Shown here: in pieces, positions 54,718 through 63,892 of the stretch
How the letters are laid out: each line of letters starts with the position of its first letter
Numbering within the stretch: position 1 is the stretch's first letter
Assembly (NCBI RefSeq): GCF_000577245.1
Contig: NZ_CBYO010000007.1
Span: forward strand, 372,001 to 436,000
Length of the DNA stretch: 64,000 bases
Source of the DNA: Paucisalibacillus algeriensis
GTDB taxonomy: Bacteria; Bacillota; Bacilli; Bacillales; Amphibacillaceae
Direction of reading: 5' to 3'
The notes under the pieces: generated by a model
What the model was told of the DNA's origin: nothing
Databases searched by the model: none
What the model saw: only the letters and a program-made list of their open reading frames with translations
Program-made: the position numbers and the translations under genes

Positions 54718-55509
54718 TTATAATTCATACTCCCATTCATCCTTCGTAATCAAATAAAGAGTTAGGAGGATATTTTCTAGTTCGGTAATTTCTTTATCTC
54801 TTGCATCTAGACCAACTTTCGGTAGCAGCTTTGTAGAAAGCTGTCTTGTAAGTTGCACTCTATCATCCAATTTAATATTCAGGAATTTCCCACTGTAAAT
54901 ACGTAGTAGCTCCCACTCTTTTTTTCCTAAAGATCGAAGTGCAAAATCCTCTAGCGATAAACTTTCTTTGGTCAGTCCACGTCGTAAAATTTCTTTATCA
55001 ATTTTAGAAGTACCCTGTTTTTTAGCACCGCGTTCATGTACAACAATCGTGCCCGCAACCAGATCTCCTAGGCGCTTATGTTTAGAATGAAAGAATATAA
55101 ACACCATTCCTAAGAAATAACTCGTTGGTAGCATATCAATAATACGTAAAAGGTTGCGAATTAAACTAGATAAAAATGTGATGCTATGGCCATTTTCTTG
55201 AATCACTCGAATCCCAATTAGCTTCTTTCCTAGTGTTTTTCCACCAAAGAAATACTCTGACACAAAGAAATATCCCCAATTGATAATAAATACAATAATG
55301 ATGGCAACTGCGATTGGTACCCATGAGTTTGATAGATAGAATATTTCTGCTACATTTGCCATTAAGAAGATAAGGTAAATAACGGTGTTAGCTACAAGTA
55401 ATAGTAATTGATCTATAATCATTGCAGCCCCTCGGCTACCTAATCCTGCTATTTGATAATTTAAGGAAACAAATTCCGGTGTTTTTATTTCTATTTGTCC
55501 CTGATTCAT
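54718..55509 (-). CDS. RDD family membrane protein
   Basis: This protein has 263 residues. The RDD domain (about 15-160, four helices) shows the name residues in GLGSRGAAMIIDQ (Arg, Asp) and FFGGKTLGKKLIGIRVI, ending KRLGDLVAGTIVV. A soluble, helical C-terminal extension of about 100 residues is unusual for the family. Some RDD proteins act in ion homeostasis or osmotic tolerance. It is divergent from the SpoIIM-type gene 82 bases away, and the pair is part of a conserved MoxR/DUF58 neighbourhood. ATG follows AGGGGGTCAGAA. Confidence 0.83.
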   Translation of the reverse strand: MNQGQIEIKTPEFVSLNYQIAGLGSRGAAMIIDQLLLLVANTVIYLIFLMANVAEIFYLSNSWVPIAVAIIIVFIINWGYFFVSEYFFGGKTLGKKLIGIRVIQENGHSITFLSSLIRNLLRIIDMLPTSYFLGMVFIFFHSKHKRLGDLVAGTIVVHERGAKKQGTSKIDKEILRRGLTKESLSLEDFALRSLGKKEWELLRIYSGKFLNIKLDDRVQLTRQLSTKLLPKVGLDARDKEITELENILLTLYLITKDEWEYEL

Positions 55510-55591
55510 TTCTGACCCCCTGTTGGTGTTTCACTATTTTTTAAATTATAATAATAGATAATAAAACTAAGCCCTGAAAGAAGGTTCTTAA

Positions 55592-56572
55592 GTGGATATT
55601 AAACAATTTATTAAGCTCCACCGCTCGGAATGGAAACTGCTTGAACAGTATGTTAGCCAATTAAATAAAGGGAGAAAAAACATCTCCAGTGAGACTATCT
55701 CTGAATTTGACCGCCTGTATCAGAAAGTAGCTCAACATTTATCCTATAGTCAAACGTATTTTCCAAATGAGGATGTTACGTATTATATTAATGATCTAGT
55801 TGCAAAATCTCATAATATACTTTATAAAGATCAGGTAACTAGTGGTAAACAGATTCGAGATTTTTTTACAAGGAAGTTTGTTGGGTTATTATATGAACAA
55901 TGGAAGTTCATTGTAGTTGCTATGCTCCTATTTTTTGCAGGTGGTCTAGCAGGATTTCTTGCCATTGTAGATGATCCACTTCATATATATTCTGTTCTAC
56001 CTGCTGACGTTTCTCAAAGCGTTGACCCTGAACGATTAGGAGAAGGACATGACGCAATTGACTCTTCCCTCATGTCCGCTGAAATTATGACGAATAATAT
56101 TCAAGTTGCGATTCTAGCATTTGCAAGCGGCATTACGTTTGGGATATTAACAGTATATTTAATGGTGTTTAATGGTCTTTTAGTTGGTGCATTGGCCGGA
56201 CTCTTCTGGCACTATAACATGACATATGAATTCTGGGCCTATATTGTTCCACACGGCATGATTGAATTAACTGCTATCTTCATTGCCGGTGGAGCAGGAC
56301 TCTTAATGGGTTATAAACTTTTTGCTCCAGGAAAGTATTCCCGCGCATATCAATTAAAATATCACGGGAAACGTAGTGTGCAACTATTTCTTGGAACTGT
56401 CCCATTATTTATTATTGCTGGAATCATTGAAGGCTTCATCACACCAGCATCGATTTCATTGGAAGCAAAATATGCTGTAGCAGGAATAACTGTAATTGGA
56501 TTGATCAGCTATATTGCACTTGGGAAAGTTCTACCTGTACAAAAGCAAACTAAAGCAAGCCTTGATTCATAA
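55592..56572 (+). CDS. SpoIIM-type (DUF95) membrane protein
   Basis: This protein has 326 residues with a helical cytoplasmic N-terminal domain (about 1-100) and about six helices. The SpoIIM core includes MTNNIQVAILAFASGITFGI and GLFWHYNMTYEFWAYIVPHGMIELTAIF, typical of SpoIIM homologues in RDD/MoxR clusters rather than the shorter sporulation SpoIIM of the DMP complex. GTG start behind GAAAGAAGGTTCTTAA. Its 3' end overlaps the convergent DUF58 gene by 23 bases. Confidence 0.83.
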   Translation: MDIKQFIKLHRSEWKLLEQYVSQLNKGRKNISSETISEFDRLYQKVAQHLSYSQTYFPNEDVTYYINDLVAKSHNILYKDQVTSGKQIRDFFTRKFVGLLYEQWKFIVVAMLLFFAGGLAGFLAIVDDPLHIYSVLPADVSQSVDPERLGEGHDAIDSSLMSAEIMTNNIQVAILAFASGITFGILTVYLMVFNGLLVGALAGLFWHYNMTYEFWAYIVPHGMIELTAIFIAGGAGLLMGYKLFAPGKYSRAYQLKYHGKRSVQLFLGTVPLFIIAGIIEGFITPASISLEAKYAVAGITVIGLISYIALGKVLPVQKQTKASLDS

Positions 56573-57908
56573 TGTGTATATATTGGGAGACGGCATCAGT
56601 TGCAAGCCGTTCTTCCTTTGCCTCTACCAGTATAAATCCCCTTCGTTCCCATTTCGCCTTTTGTCTCTTCTTGTGTAGTATTTGCTGTTGTGCAACCCCT
56701 TTTACCATTGCCTGATTGACGCCGGTTGGTTCCTCTTTAGCTCTTTTCACCATCAACTCATCTTCCACCGTTACTAAAAGGAACAAATGTCGTTTCCTAA
56801 TTCCTTCAAAGTACATTAGTGTCCTATCCTCTTGCAGAAATGTTTGGATATCGCTAAATAATAGTATTAAACTACGCTTCTTTTGAACGGATTGTAAATA
56901 TTGTAATGCTTGTAGATAATTAGATTCAGATGCATCAACTTCCAAATGATAAACGGACTCCAGTATCTTATGTAATTGTGCCATACCCTTATCGGGAGGA
57001 ACAAACACAGATACTTGTTTAGAAAAAGCTATGACACCTACATAATCCCCATTATCTAGAGCTGCAGCCGCAACTGTAATCGCCGCTTCCAATGCTTTTT
57101 CCAACCGATTGGTACGGCGTAATTCCGCTCCCATCATCCGTCCACAATCAATTAGAATCATGACATGTTTTCCGTGTTCTGGTTCAAACTCATTTGTCAT
57201 CACATTTTGTAATTTTGCGGTTTGGCGCCAATTGATTTTCCTCGGGTCATCACCAACTACATAGTTACGAATCTGAGAGAATTCCCCAACACCAGTCTTA
57301 TGCTTTCGAACTTTCAATCCTTCATGCATGAGGTATTTTTGGGCATCCTCCAGGTATTTTTTTGTTTCTATTAAGTCTGGAATAACATTAACTTCATCGA
57401 TTACCTCAGCTGAAGATTGCTTTTTCCACAGCCCTAAACTGCTAGCATATCGGAAATAGAGCTTGTTTAACTCGAATTTCCCTCGGACAGGAGCAACAAT
57501 ATGATAGGATAGTTTTACTTTTTCTCTCTTTGGTATTAACCCAATTATTGGAGAATTCACCTTAAAGGACTGAGGTGTACCATCGATTAATTGGACTTTA
57601 CAGCTTAAATCCGATAGGTTCTCTACATCAATTCCAACCGAATAGGTAATTCCTCTTTCCAGTTGTTTAGGTATACTACGTTTGAGTATAAGTTGGCTTC
57701 TTTTTGGGGTAAAGAATAAGTCTATGAAACTTACAAGTAAAATCATTGCATTCAGTACAAATACAGCTACCCAGGAAATTCCGACTAAGGTTAATAAGGT
57801 AATAGTAAACGAAATAAAGAGATAAAAAACTAGAAATTTCTTCGTTGGTACAATTCCTCTATCTTGGAACAGGAACCGACCCCACAAGTTCCTCAATAAC
57901 TTGGTCAA
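56550..57908 (-). CDS. DUF58 (VWA-like) protein
   Basis: This protein has 452 residues, two N-terminal helices (about 23-60), a beta-rich region, and the DUF58 segment GVGEFSQIRNYVVGDDPRKINWRQTAK (about 205-231). A VWA-like domain follows with MILIDCGRMMG, a weak MIDAS-type metal site. DUF58 proteins work with MoxR ATPases in assembling or activating surface or enzyme complexes. TTG 57908 follows GGGGGGAGTGAACA and overlaps the MoxR gene by 50 bases. Last gene of the operon. Confidence 0.87.
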   Translation of the reverse strand: MTKLLRNLWGRFLFQDRGIVPTKKFLVFYLFISFTITLLTLVGISWVAVFVLNAMILLVSFIDLFFTPKRSQLILKRSIPKQLERGITYSVGIDVENLSDLSCKVQLIDGTPQSFKVNSPIIGLIPKREKVKLSYHIVAPVRGKFELNKLYFRYASSLGLWKKQSSAEVIDEVNVIPDLIETKKYLEDAQKYLMHEGLKVRKHKTGVGEFSQIRNYVVGDDPRKINWRQTAKLQNVMTNEFEPEHGKHVMILIDCGRMMGAELRRTNRLEKALEAAITVAAAALDNGDYVGVIAFSKQVSVFVPPDKGMAQLHKILESVYHLEVDASESNYLQALQYLQSVQKKRSLILLFSDIQTFLQEDRTLMYFEGIRKRHLFLLVTVEDELMVKRAKEEPTGVNQAMVKGVAQQQILHKKRQKAKWERRGFILVEAKEERLATDAVSQYIHIMNQGLL

Positions 57909-58788
57909 TGTTCACTCCCCCCAATTCCATATGCGGAGATAGTTGAATACGATGGCGTAGTGCTGGTTTTGCTACCATTTTCACATCATCTGGTGTTACA
58001 TAATCACGCTCTTGTATATAAGCCCAGGCACGGGCTGCCTTACCAACCGCAATTGCCGCCCTTGTACTAGCACCGAATCGAATATCTTCCGTTTCCCTTG
58101 TACGACGGACAATTTGCATAATATATGCCAAGACCTCTTCACTCAATGTTACTGCTTCAATCTCTCTTCGGATAGATAAGAATGTATTCATATCCATTAC
58201 CGACTGAAGATCTTCGATAAATTGCTTATTTTCCAATACGTTTTTTAGCACATTTGTCTCCTCTTCTACAGATGGAAAGGAGATGTGTAGTTTGAATAGA
58301 AAACGATCTTGTTGTGCTTCTGGAAGAGGATACGTCCCTTCGAACTCGATTGGGTTCTGAGTAGCTACTACAAAGAACACCTCTGGAAGTTGATAGGTTT
58401 CCCCTTGGATCGTAACTTGTTTCTCTTCCATCGCCTCTAGTAATGCTGCTTGTGTTTTTGCCGGCGTACGGTTTATTTCATCTGCTAATAATACATTCGC
58501 AAATATTGGCCCTTTCAATGTCTGGAATGTACTATCCTTCATATTGTAAATCGTACTACCCGTTATATCACTTGGTAATAGGTCCGGTGTAAATTGAATC
58601 CTATTAAAATCACCGCCTAGTAGATTAGCTAGTGTTTTAACCATCTGTGTTTTACCTGTCCCAGGCACACCTTCTAAGAGTACATGCCCACCCGATAGAA
58701 TAGCAGATAATAGTAAACGTAGATTTCTAGACTGTCCTAGAATTCTTCTTTCATAACTTTCAATTAAGGATGTTAGTTCCATTCTCAT
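57859..58788 (-). CDS. MoxR family AAA+ ATPase
   Basis: This protein has 309 residues: Walker A GVPGTGKT (about 40-47), Walker B LLADEINRTPAKTQAALLEAMEE (about 101-123), sensor FVVATQNPIEFEGTYPLPEAQ and arginine-finger region QDRFLF. MoxR ATPases are chaperone-like and nearly always paired with DUF58/VWA proteins, as here. ATGA overlap with the DUF4350 gene indicates coupling; a second ATG six bases in is a possible start behind the same GGAGGAAGG. Confidence 0.92.
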   Translation of the reverse strand: MRMELTSLIESYERRILGQSRNLRLLLSAILSGGHVLLEGVPGTGKTQMVKTLANLLGGDFNRIQFTPDLLPSDITGSTIYNMKDSTFQTLKGPIFANVLLADEINRTPAKTQAALLEAMEEKQVTIQGETYQLPEVFFVVATQNPIEFEGTYPLPEAQQDRFLFKLHISFPSVEEETNVLKNVLENKQFIEDLQSVMDMNTFLSIRREIEAVTLSEEVLAYIMQIVRRTRETEDIRFGASTRAAIAVGKAARAWAYIQERDYVTPDDVKMVAKPALRHRIQLSPHMELGGVNIDQVIEELVGSVPVPR

Positions 58789-59906
58789 CCTTCCTCCACC
58801 TCTTTCCGCAATCGGTCAATTCTCCCAGACCATAATAAGTATTCTTGCTTGGTTATCTGTTGTTTTTGCAGTACTGACTCAATGTCATATAAAAATATTG
58901 ATAATTCTTCATCATTCATCACGTTTATCTTTGGTGTAAGTAGTTCTTTTAGATCCTTCCATTCCTTTTGATAAGATATCCCCCATTTTTCCCCGAGGAC
59001 TAATCGTAGATATTCAGCTTGGTTATTAAGTGATTCCCGGTAAGCCTTTCCTTTTTGATACCAAGATGCTAATGCGGTTATTCGTTCATCACTAAAACGA
59101 ACATAGTCCTCCCTTGGAATCCGGGTTGGTCCGAATCTTTTCCCTTTATAAAGCAACCATAATAGTGTAAAAAGAATCAGTTGTAATCCAGCGACTAATA
59201 ACCACATTGGATATACGTCTGAAATACCTTTTCCTTTGGATTGATGGGTAAACTCATCAATCAATATACTAGTCCAGCTTTCCTCTTCCAACAATCCAAG
59301 AACTATGTCTAGATTATTTTCTTCCAAAATATGTTGATTGGTTAACCAGTCAGGCGAATTTACTGCTATTAAATGCCCACTACCGATTTGCCGCTTAATG
59401 GCAATAACCCCTAGATCATCTTGCAGTAACACTTGATCATTTGCTTCTGGTAATATTCGTACTTGCGAAAACATCGATGCATGGAACTCAGTTCCAGCAT
59501 CGTTCTCCAATATGACAGTTTCACTATCTATCATGCCATAGTCTGTACTTATATCGAACATACCCTCTAAATTCCGTTTAAAAATAAGTATCGTATTCCC
59601 CGCTTCGACAAATTCAAGATAATCCTTCATGACAGCCTGGTTTGTTATTAATGCAGGTTCAACCATAAGAAGCAGTTGATTCTCCTCCTCTTTTAATAGC
59701 GATGGTGCGTGATTCCAGCGTCTTGCAGAGTTCACTTCTTCTTCTAAATATGTATAAAAGCCTTTTATCCCGGACGGAGATGGAGATGCAGAAAGAAATG
59801 GCGGATATTCTTTTGGCTTATTCGAACTCAAGACTATACTAACAGTGACAAAGATGATTAACAGTACCAACAGCCCGATCCATGTCTTTTTAATTGATTT
59901 TTGCAT
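58785..59906 (-). CDS. DUF4350 membrane protein of the MoxR cluster
   Basis: This protein has 373 residues, a membrane helix at about 9-27, an extracytoplasmic domain (about 30-225; KGFYTYLEEE resembles the DUF4350 start, with a GATase-like fold), a second helix at about 228-248 with a basic border LLYKGKRFGPTRIPRE, and a C-terminal cytoplasmic helical part. Function unknown; it is a constant member of MoxR-DUF58-DUF4129 operons. ATG 59906 follows AGGGGGCGATGAGAA. Confidence 0.83.
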   Translation of the reverse strand: MQKSIKKTWIGLLVLLIIFVTVSIVLSSNKPKEYPPFLSASPSPSGIKGFYTYLEEEVNSARRWNHAPSLLKEEENQLLLMVEPALITNQAVMKDYLEFVEAGNTILIFKRNLEGMFDISTDYGMIDSETVILENDAGTEFHASMFSQVRILPEANDQVLLQDDLGVIAIKRQIGSGHLIAVNSPDWLTNQHILEENNLDIVLGLLEEESWTSILIDEFTHQSKGKGISDVYPMWLLVAGLQLILFTLLWLLYKGKRFGPTRIPREDYVRFSDERITALASWYQKGKAYRESLNNQAEYLRLVLGEKWGISYQKEWKDLKELLTPKINVMNDEELSIFLYDIESVLQKQQITKQEYLLWSGRIDRLRKEVEEG

Positions 59907-59920
59907 TTCTCATCGCCCCC

Positions 59921-60568
59921 TTACCCTTTTACCATTCCACTTTCGGGTGGCTCCTGAATCCAATGTAAAACCATTTCCTTATAACCTTCATAAGATTCTG
60001 CTTCTACCGTTCTTTCCCCATAAACAACATCATCAAAATCTCTCGCCAACTGATAAAAACTCTCTGCCCGTTTATTATCTGATCGTTTCAATTCCTCAAA
60101 ATACTCCCAGTTTGTCTTCCAAATCCTTGCTTCTACATAACCTTTTTCATGAAAATACAATAACAAGGCCAAAAACAAGTGGCGTGTAGAAGCTTGAAGA
60201 TTTCCTTTTTTCTCCTGTTCCTTAGACTGTACTATGTGGTCCTGATACGTCCAATCCCTCTCACTCTTATGGTAGAGCGGTGATTGCTCTTTAAAAATTT
60301 TCTTTCTATTGTAATAACGAACGGAAAAGAAAATCGCAGTAATCACTAAAATGAGGGCAACTAAACTTAATATAATCACCAAACCAGTGGCAAATCCGTT
60401 TGAGGGCTCTAGCGAAGTAAAAATGCTCGCTAATAGTTCTTGGAACCATTCCACAACAGAATCCCACCATTCCTCAAGGAAATTCCGGTTATCTTCGTAA
60501 TAAATTCGGTATTCTCGGGTATTTAATATATCTTCCATCGTATCTCGTGCTTGGTTTAATTCTATCAT
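59921..60568 (-). CDS. DUF4129 membrane protein of the MoxR cluster
   Basis: This protein has about 215 residues: a short N-terminal segment, WWDSVVEWFQELLASIF, one helix (about 60-88), and a cytoplasmic DUF4129 domain (about 120-210; ATRHLFLALLLYFHEKGYVE...TNWEY..L and FDDVVYGE). Homologues are related to transglutaminase-linked membrane proteins. I chose ATG 60568 behind AAGGTGATGATA; GTG/ATG codons 6-9 bases upstream are alternatives. It starts 22 bases after the previous gene. Confidence 0.8.
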   Translation of the reverse strand: MIELNQARDTMEDILNTREYRIYYEDNRNFLEEWWDSVVEWFQELLASIFTSLEPSNGFATGLVIILSLVALILVITAIFFSVRYYNRKKIFKEQSPLYHKSERDWTYQDHIVQSKEQEKKGNLQASTRHLFLALLLYFHEKGYVEARIWKTNWEYFEELKRSDNKRAESFYQLARDFDDVVYGERTVEAESYEGYKEMVLHWIQEPPESGMVKG

Positions 60569-60590
60569 TATCATCACCTTAGGTTAGGGA

Positions 60591-61505
60591 TTATTCATTT
60601 GGAGATTCATAGCTTTCAATCATTTCCATTAGATCATCACCATCATTACGTTGTTTTAAATCAAAGTAGATTAATGCATAGCCTACAGAGAAAAACATGG
60701 TTGTGATAATCGTAACGATATTAATAATAATCGAATATAAGACACTATATCCTAGTAATGCGGTACCTAATAGGTCAAAAACAACACTTATAATGATTGT
60801 AATCGCACCGATTACAACAATCAGTCCAAATGTTCTCCAAAAGTTTTTACGTGTTAAGTTCCAGCTCCTACCAAGGCCTGGTGCACATGGTTCAAATGCT
60901 ACTGCTGGAAGGTAAAGACTCCATCTAGTTAGAAAGTAAGCAATTACACTACCTATAGCCAGAAACAAGACAATAAAAATAACGACTCCCGCTATTGGAT
61001 TTACAAGCGCACCAATTGCCGTAATTGCGGAGATGACTAACACTGGTACAAATACCATTCCAAATACAATAACACCAAATAAAAGTGAACTAGCAAAAAT
61101 TGGCCAAAATCGAGAAAAAGCTTCCTTAATGACAGATCCTGCTGTAAATTCTTCGTGATTCCGTATTGCTTCAATTGCATAAATAACTGCAGCTTGTGCA
61201 ATAGGGTATAATACAATAGTCGCAAGTCCTATAAGCAAGGCTCCAAGATCTTCAGCTAGTGATGTTGTTCCATAAAGGGAGTCATCTATTGTGTTTGATA
61301 GTTGTTCAAAGAAAGAGCCTCCACCAGCCACATCTCGAAAAAAGCTTGATCCCGCTAATAAAGAGATAAGAGCATCCAATAAAACAATGGGCCCAACAAC
61401 GATTAACATAATCATAAAAAACGTTGAAAAGTTATTCTTACTAATACGAAAAGTTTGGTCTAACACAGCCCCAAAACTCTTAGGTTTTGTTAAGTGGTCT
61501 TCCAT
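60591..61505 (-). CDS. Multi-helix membrane protein, first gene of the MoxR cluster
   Basis: This protein has 304 residues and about six helices: 30-55, 80-110, 130-160, 165-195, 220-245 and 250-275. It opens KPKSFGAVLDQTFRISKNNFSTFFMIM, a pattern seen in the glycerophosphoryl-diester-phosphodiesterase membrane-domain-like family (no catalytic domain here). The cytoplasmic acidic tail is NDGDDLMEMIESYE. It probably forms part of a membrane complex with the DUF4129, DUF4350 and SpoIIM/RDD proteins (inference). ATG follows AACAGGGGGATTGAA. Confidence 0.75.
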   Translation of the reverse strand: MEDHLTKPKSFGAVLDQTFRISKNNFSTFFMIMLIVVGPIVLLDALISLLAGSSFFRDVAGGGSFFEQLSNTIDDSLYGTTSLAEDLGALLIGLATIVLYPIAQAAVIYAIEAIRNHEEFTAGSVIKEAFSRFWPIFASSLLFGVIVFGMVFVPVLVISAITAIGALVNPIAGVVIFIVLFLAIGSVIAYFLTRWSLYLPAVAFEPCAPGLGRSWNLTRKNFWRTFGLIVVIGAITIIISVVFDLLGTALLGYSVLYSIIINIVTIITTMFFSVGYALIYFDLKQRNDGDDLMEMIESYESPNE

Positions 61506-61712
61506 TTCAATCCCCCTGTTTTAAGTAGATAAAATATTTCTTACATTTACTTTCTATTTTACCATTATTCGTATCCGATTCGATAAATTTTGTTTAATAT
61601 AGGAGTTTGTTTTTGAAATGTTTGTTGCTATTATTTTCGTCGTTGATAGAAATTGTTCGGTAACTAAATCAAAAATTACTTTCTTGAAGAATGTAGTGAT
61701 AGGATACCGCTT
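61506..61712. other. AT-rich control region of the MoxR operon
   Basis: No gene is supported. The region must carry the operon promoter on the minus strand (near 61540-61620), but I could not fix both hexamers. Confidence 0.3.
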
Positions 61713-61834
61713 CGGCAGAATACTCAGCCTTCACTTTCAGTACAGGGGTGACATCTATTCGAAAATACCTCACAGTGTCTACCTTGCCGTTTAGCGGCTG
61801 AGGCCGTGCCCTCGGAAAGCCGAGTGTATTTCCG
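61713..61834. repeat. Interspersed element with inverted ends, copy B (122 bp)
   Basis: CGGCAGAATACTC (61713-61725) is imperfectly mirrored by GAGTGTATTTCCG (61822-61834). The 26-base core at 61738-61763, including GACATCTATTCGAA, matches copy A (31027-31052) at 22 of 26 bases. The element is about half the length of copy A and GC-richer than its surroundings. Confidence 0.55.
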
Positions 61835-61924
61835 TAGCGAGTCAGTTGCTCTAACAAGAATATTATTAACCGCACAGTTCCTATCAATTATGTAATTACT
61901 AACTATCTTTAAAGAAAACAGCAA

Positions 61925-61963
61925 TAAAAAAATGCCCCACTGGGGACTCTACACCAATGAGGC
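61925..61963 (-). terminator. Terminator of the 3-hydroxybutyrate dehydrogenase gene
   Basis: On the minus strand GCCTCATTGG pairs fully (with G-U pairs) with CCAGTGGGGC (61934-61943), followed by ATTTTTTT. Confidence 0.8.
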
Positions 61964-61970
61964 TCCTTTA

Positions 61971-62747
61971 TTATTGAGCCGTATATCCTCCGTCTAATAC
62001 TACTGCTTGTCCAGTCACCCCTCTTGCCTTATCACTAGCTAGAAACACTACGTAGTCGGCAATTTCTTCTACATCAAGAAGTCTTTTCTGTGGAACCAGC
62101 GGATAAATAACCTCTTCTAAAACTTGATCTAGCGCTACATTTCTTGTCGAAGCCAAATCCTGTAGCTGATTCCGAACAAGCGGTGTATCGACATACCCCG
62201 GACATATTGCATTTACCGTAATACCAGAATCTGCTGCTTCTAGTGCAGCAACCTTTGTTAATCCAATTAAGCCATGTTTAGCACTATTATAAGCCGCTTT
62301 CCCTGCAAATCCAATTAAACCATTTATGGATGCCATATTAATGATTCTTCCGCTACCTCGCTTCCTCATAAGTGGTAGTGCATACTTTGTCGTAACAAAT
62401 GGCCCAACAAGCATTATATTAATCATTTTTTCGAAAGTATCCGTTGGAAAATCCTCAATTGGAGAAACATACTGCATCCCAGCATTATTAATAAGAACAT
62501 CAAGCCTTCCAAATTCAAAAACCGTCTGGTTAATTGCTTTTTCTATATCTTCCTCGCTTGTGACATCACATCTATGACCGGACACTTCATATCCTAATTC
62601 TATTAGCCCATTAACAGCAGCCTCTAGTTTTTCCTGATTGACGTCTGATAGCATAACCTTCGCGCCAAGTTCTGCAAATTCCTTCCCGATTGCATAGCCG
62701 ATACCACTCGCTGCTCCAGTAATAAATACGACTTTATTTTTCACCAT
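61971..62747 (-). CDS. 3-hydroxybutyrate dehydrogenase (SDR)
   Basis: This is a classical short-chain dehydrogenase of 258 residues: NAD motif TGAASGIG (10-17), NNAG (87-90), catalytic S140, Y153 and K157 (YNSAK). The segments GMQYVSPIEDFP and ICPGYVDTPLVRNQ, and the ending VVLDGGYTAQ, are characteristic of D-3-hydroxybutyrate dehydrogenases, which oxidise 3-hydroxybutyrate to acetoacetate when polyhydroxybutyrate or ketone bodies are used. ATG 62747 follows TTGGAGGGGAAAAG; nine upstream codons are rejected. Single gene. Confidence 0.88.
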   Translation of the reverse strand: MVKNKVVFITGAASGIGYAIGKEFAELGAKVMLSDVNQEKLEAAVNGLIELGYEVSGHRCDVTSEEDIEKAINQTVFEFGRLDVLINNAGMQYVSPIEDFPTDTFEKMINIMLVGPFVTTKYALPLMRKRGSGRIINMASINGLIGFAGKAAYNSAKHGLIGLTKVAALEAADSGITVNAICPGYVDTPLVRNQLQDLASTRNVALDQVLEEVIYPLVPQKRLLDVEEIADYVVFLASDKARGVTGQAVVLDGGYTAQ

Positions 62748-62920
62748 CTTTTCCCCTCCAAAGTTCCACTTCAAAAGTAAGTGTGAGATTTTCCCATGTC
62801 TTTAACCTTTCGACAGTACCATTTATTTTCCTGCCAAAAAACCCATTAAATCTATTGTTTAAAAAAAGGCATTTAAGGAAAATCTTACATTGGAGTACTT
62901 TTTTATTTAAGGAGCTTCGC

Positions 62921-63760
62921 ATGGACTATATAAAACGCATTACAATACTAGCTATTTTTTCACTTTTTTTTATGATCACTACAGCTATAAGCGCACACGC
63001 AAAAACTGGACAAACATATGAAGTAAATACTGATTGGTTAAATATTCGTAATGGCCCGTCTAATCATGCGGAAATTGTCGGCAAACTAAAAAAGGGAAAC
63101 CAAGTCAGGATTTTCGGGGAAATTTCTGGTTGGGCTCAAACCTATTATAATGGGGAAGCAGTATGGATAGCTTCTAATCATTTAGTACCTAAACAGGATA
63201 AAGAAGTGTTCTTACCAGATGGGTTGTTAACAGGTTATACCATTGTGATTGACCCAGGTCATGGGGGAAAGGACCCTGGGGCGATTGGGCATAACGGTGT
63301 CTTAGAGAAAGATCTCATTCTAGTAACATCGAAAAAGATTGCAGAGCAACTAACAAATAGCGGGGCTACTGTAATTTTGACAAGGGCAGATGATTCTTTT
63401 GTTCCCCTAAATGATCGGGTGGCAATTAGTAACAAATCGGAAACAGATGCTTTTATCAGTATTCACTTTAATGCTTTTCCTGAGGATTATGTTGGTGGAA
63501 TCAATACCTACTATTACCAAAGTGGTCATAGTCTTGCTCAGCATATCCAAAACGCGTTATCTCAGGAAGTACCATTACGTAATAGAGGTGTTATCCAAAG
63601 TAATTACCGGGTTCTCCGAGATAATAAGAGCCCTGCCATATTGGTTGAATTGGGGTTTATTACAAATACGACTGAGCTTGTAACCCTTCAATCGGAAAGC
63701 TATCAAGATAAAGTTGCTAGAGCCATTACTTTGGGATTGATTGAGTACTTTTGGGAATGA
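62921..63760 (+). CDS. SH3b-type N-acetylmuramoyl-L-alanine amidase (Amidase_3), secreted
   Basis: This protein has 279 residues: a signal peptide (about 1-27, cleavage after SAHA), a bacterial SH3 domain (about 33-90; WLNIRNGPSNHAEIVGKLKKG) that binds the cell wall, and an Amidase_3 domain (about 105-278). Zinc ligands H114 (DPGHGG), E129 and H182 (SIHFNA) and catalytic E243 (LVELGFI) are all present. It cuts the bond between MurNAc and the stem peptide. ATG 62921 follows TTAAGGAGCTTCGC; 46 upstream in-frame codons are not used. Confidence 0.9.
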   Translation: MDYIKRITILAIFSLFFMITTAISAHAKTGQTYEVNTDWLNIRNGPSNHAEIVGKLKKGNQVRIFGEISGWAQTYYNGEAVWIASNHLVPKQDKEVFLPDGLLTGYTIVIDPGHGGKDPGAIGHNGVLEKDLILVTSKKIAEQLTNSGATVILTRADDSFVPLNDRVAISNKSETDAFISIHFNAFPEDYVGGINTYYYQSGHSLAQHIQNALSQEVPLRNRGVIQSNYRVLRDNKSPAILVELGFITNTTELVTLQSESYQDKVARAITLGLIEYFWE

Positions 63761-63840
63761 AATAGATAGAATGTTTTCGTAAAATATGTTTATACGGACT
63801 TCTCCAAGTGGTAACCAAACTTTTATAAAAAATAATAAAG

Positions 63841-63892
63841 AGAATGTCTCGCGTGTGGCCATCTAACTCCACTAGCACACGAGACATTCTCT
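63841..63892. terminator. Bidirectional terminator between amidase and the right-edge gene
   Basis: AGAATGTCTCG (63841-63851) and CGAGACATTCT (63880-63890) pair perfectly, extended by GTGTG/CACAC across one bulge. It joins two convergent genes. Confidence 0.85.

Noticed and set aside
61669-61924. Two ORFs of 66-72 codons over element B
   Set aside because: They overlap each other in different frames, follow the GC-rich repeat and have no binding site.
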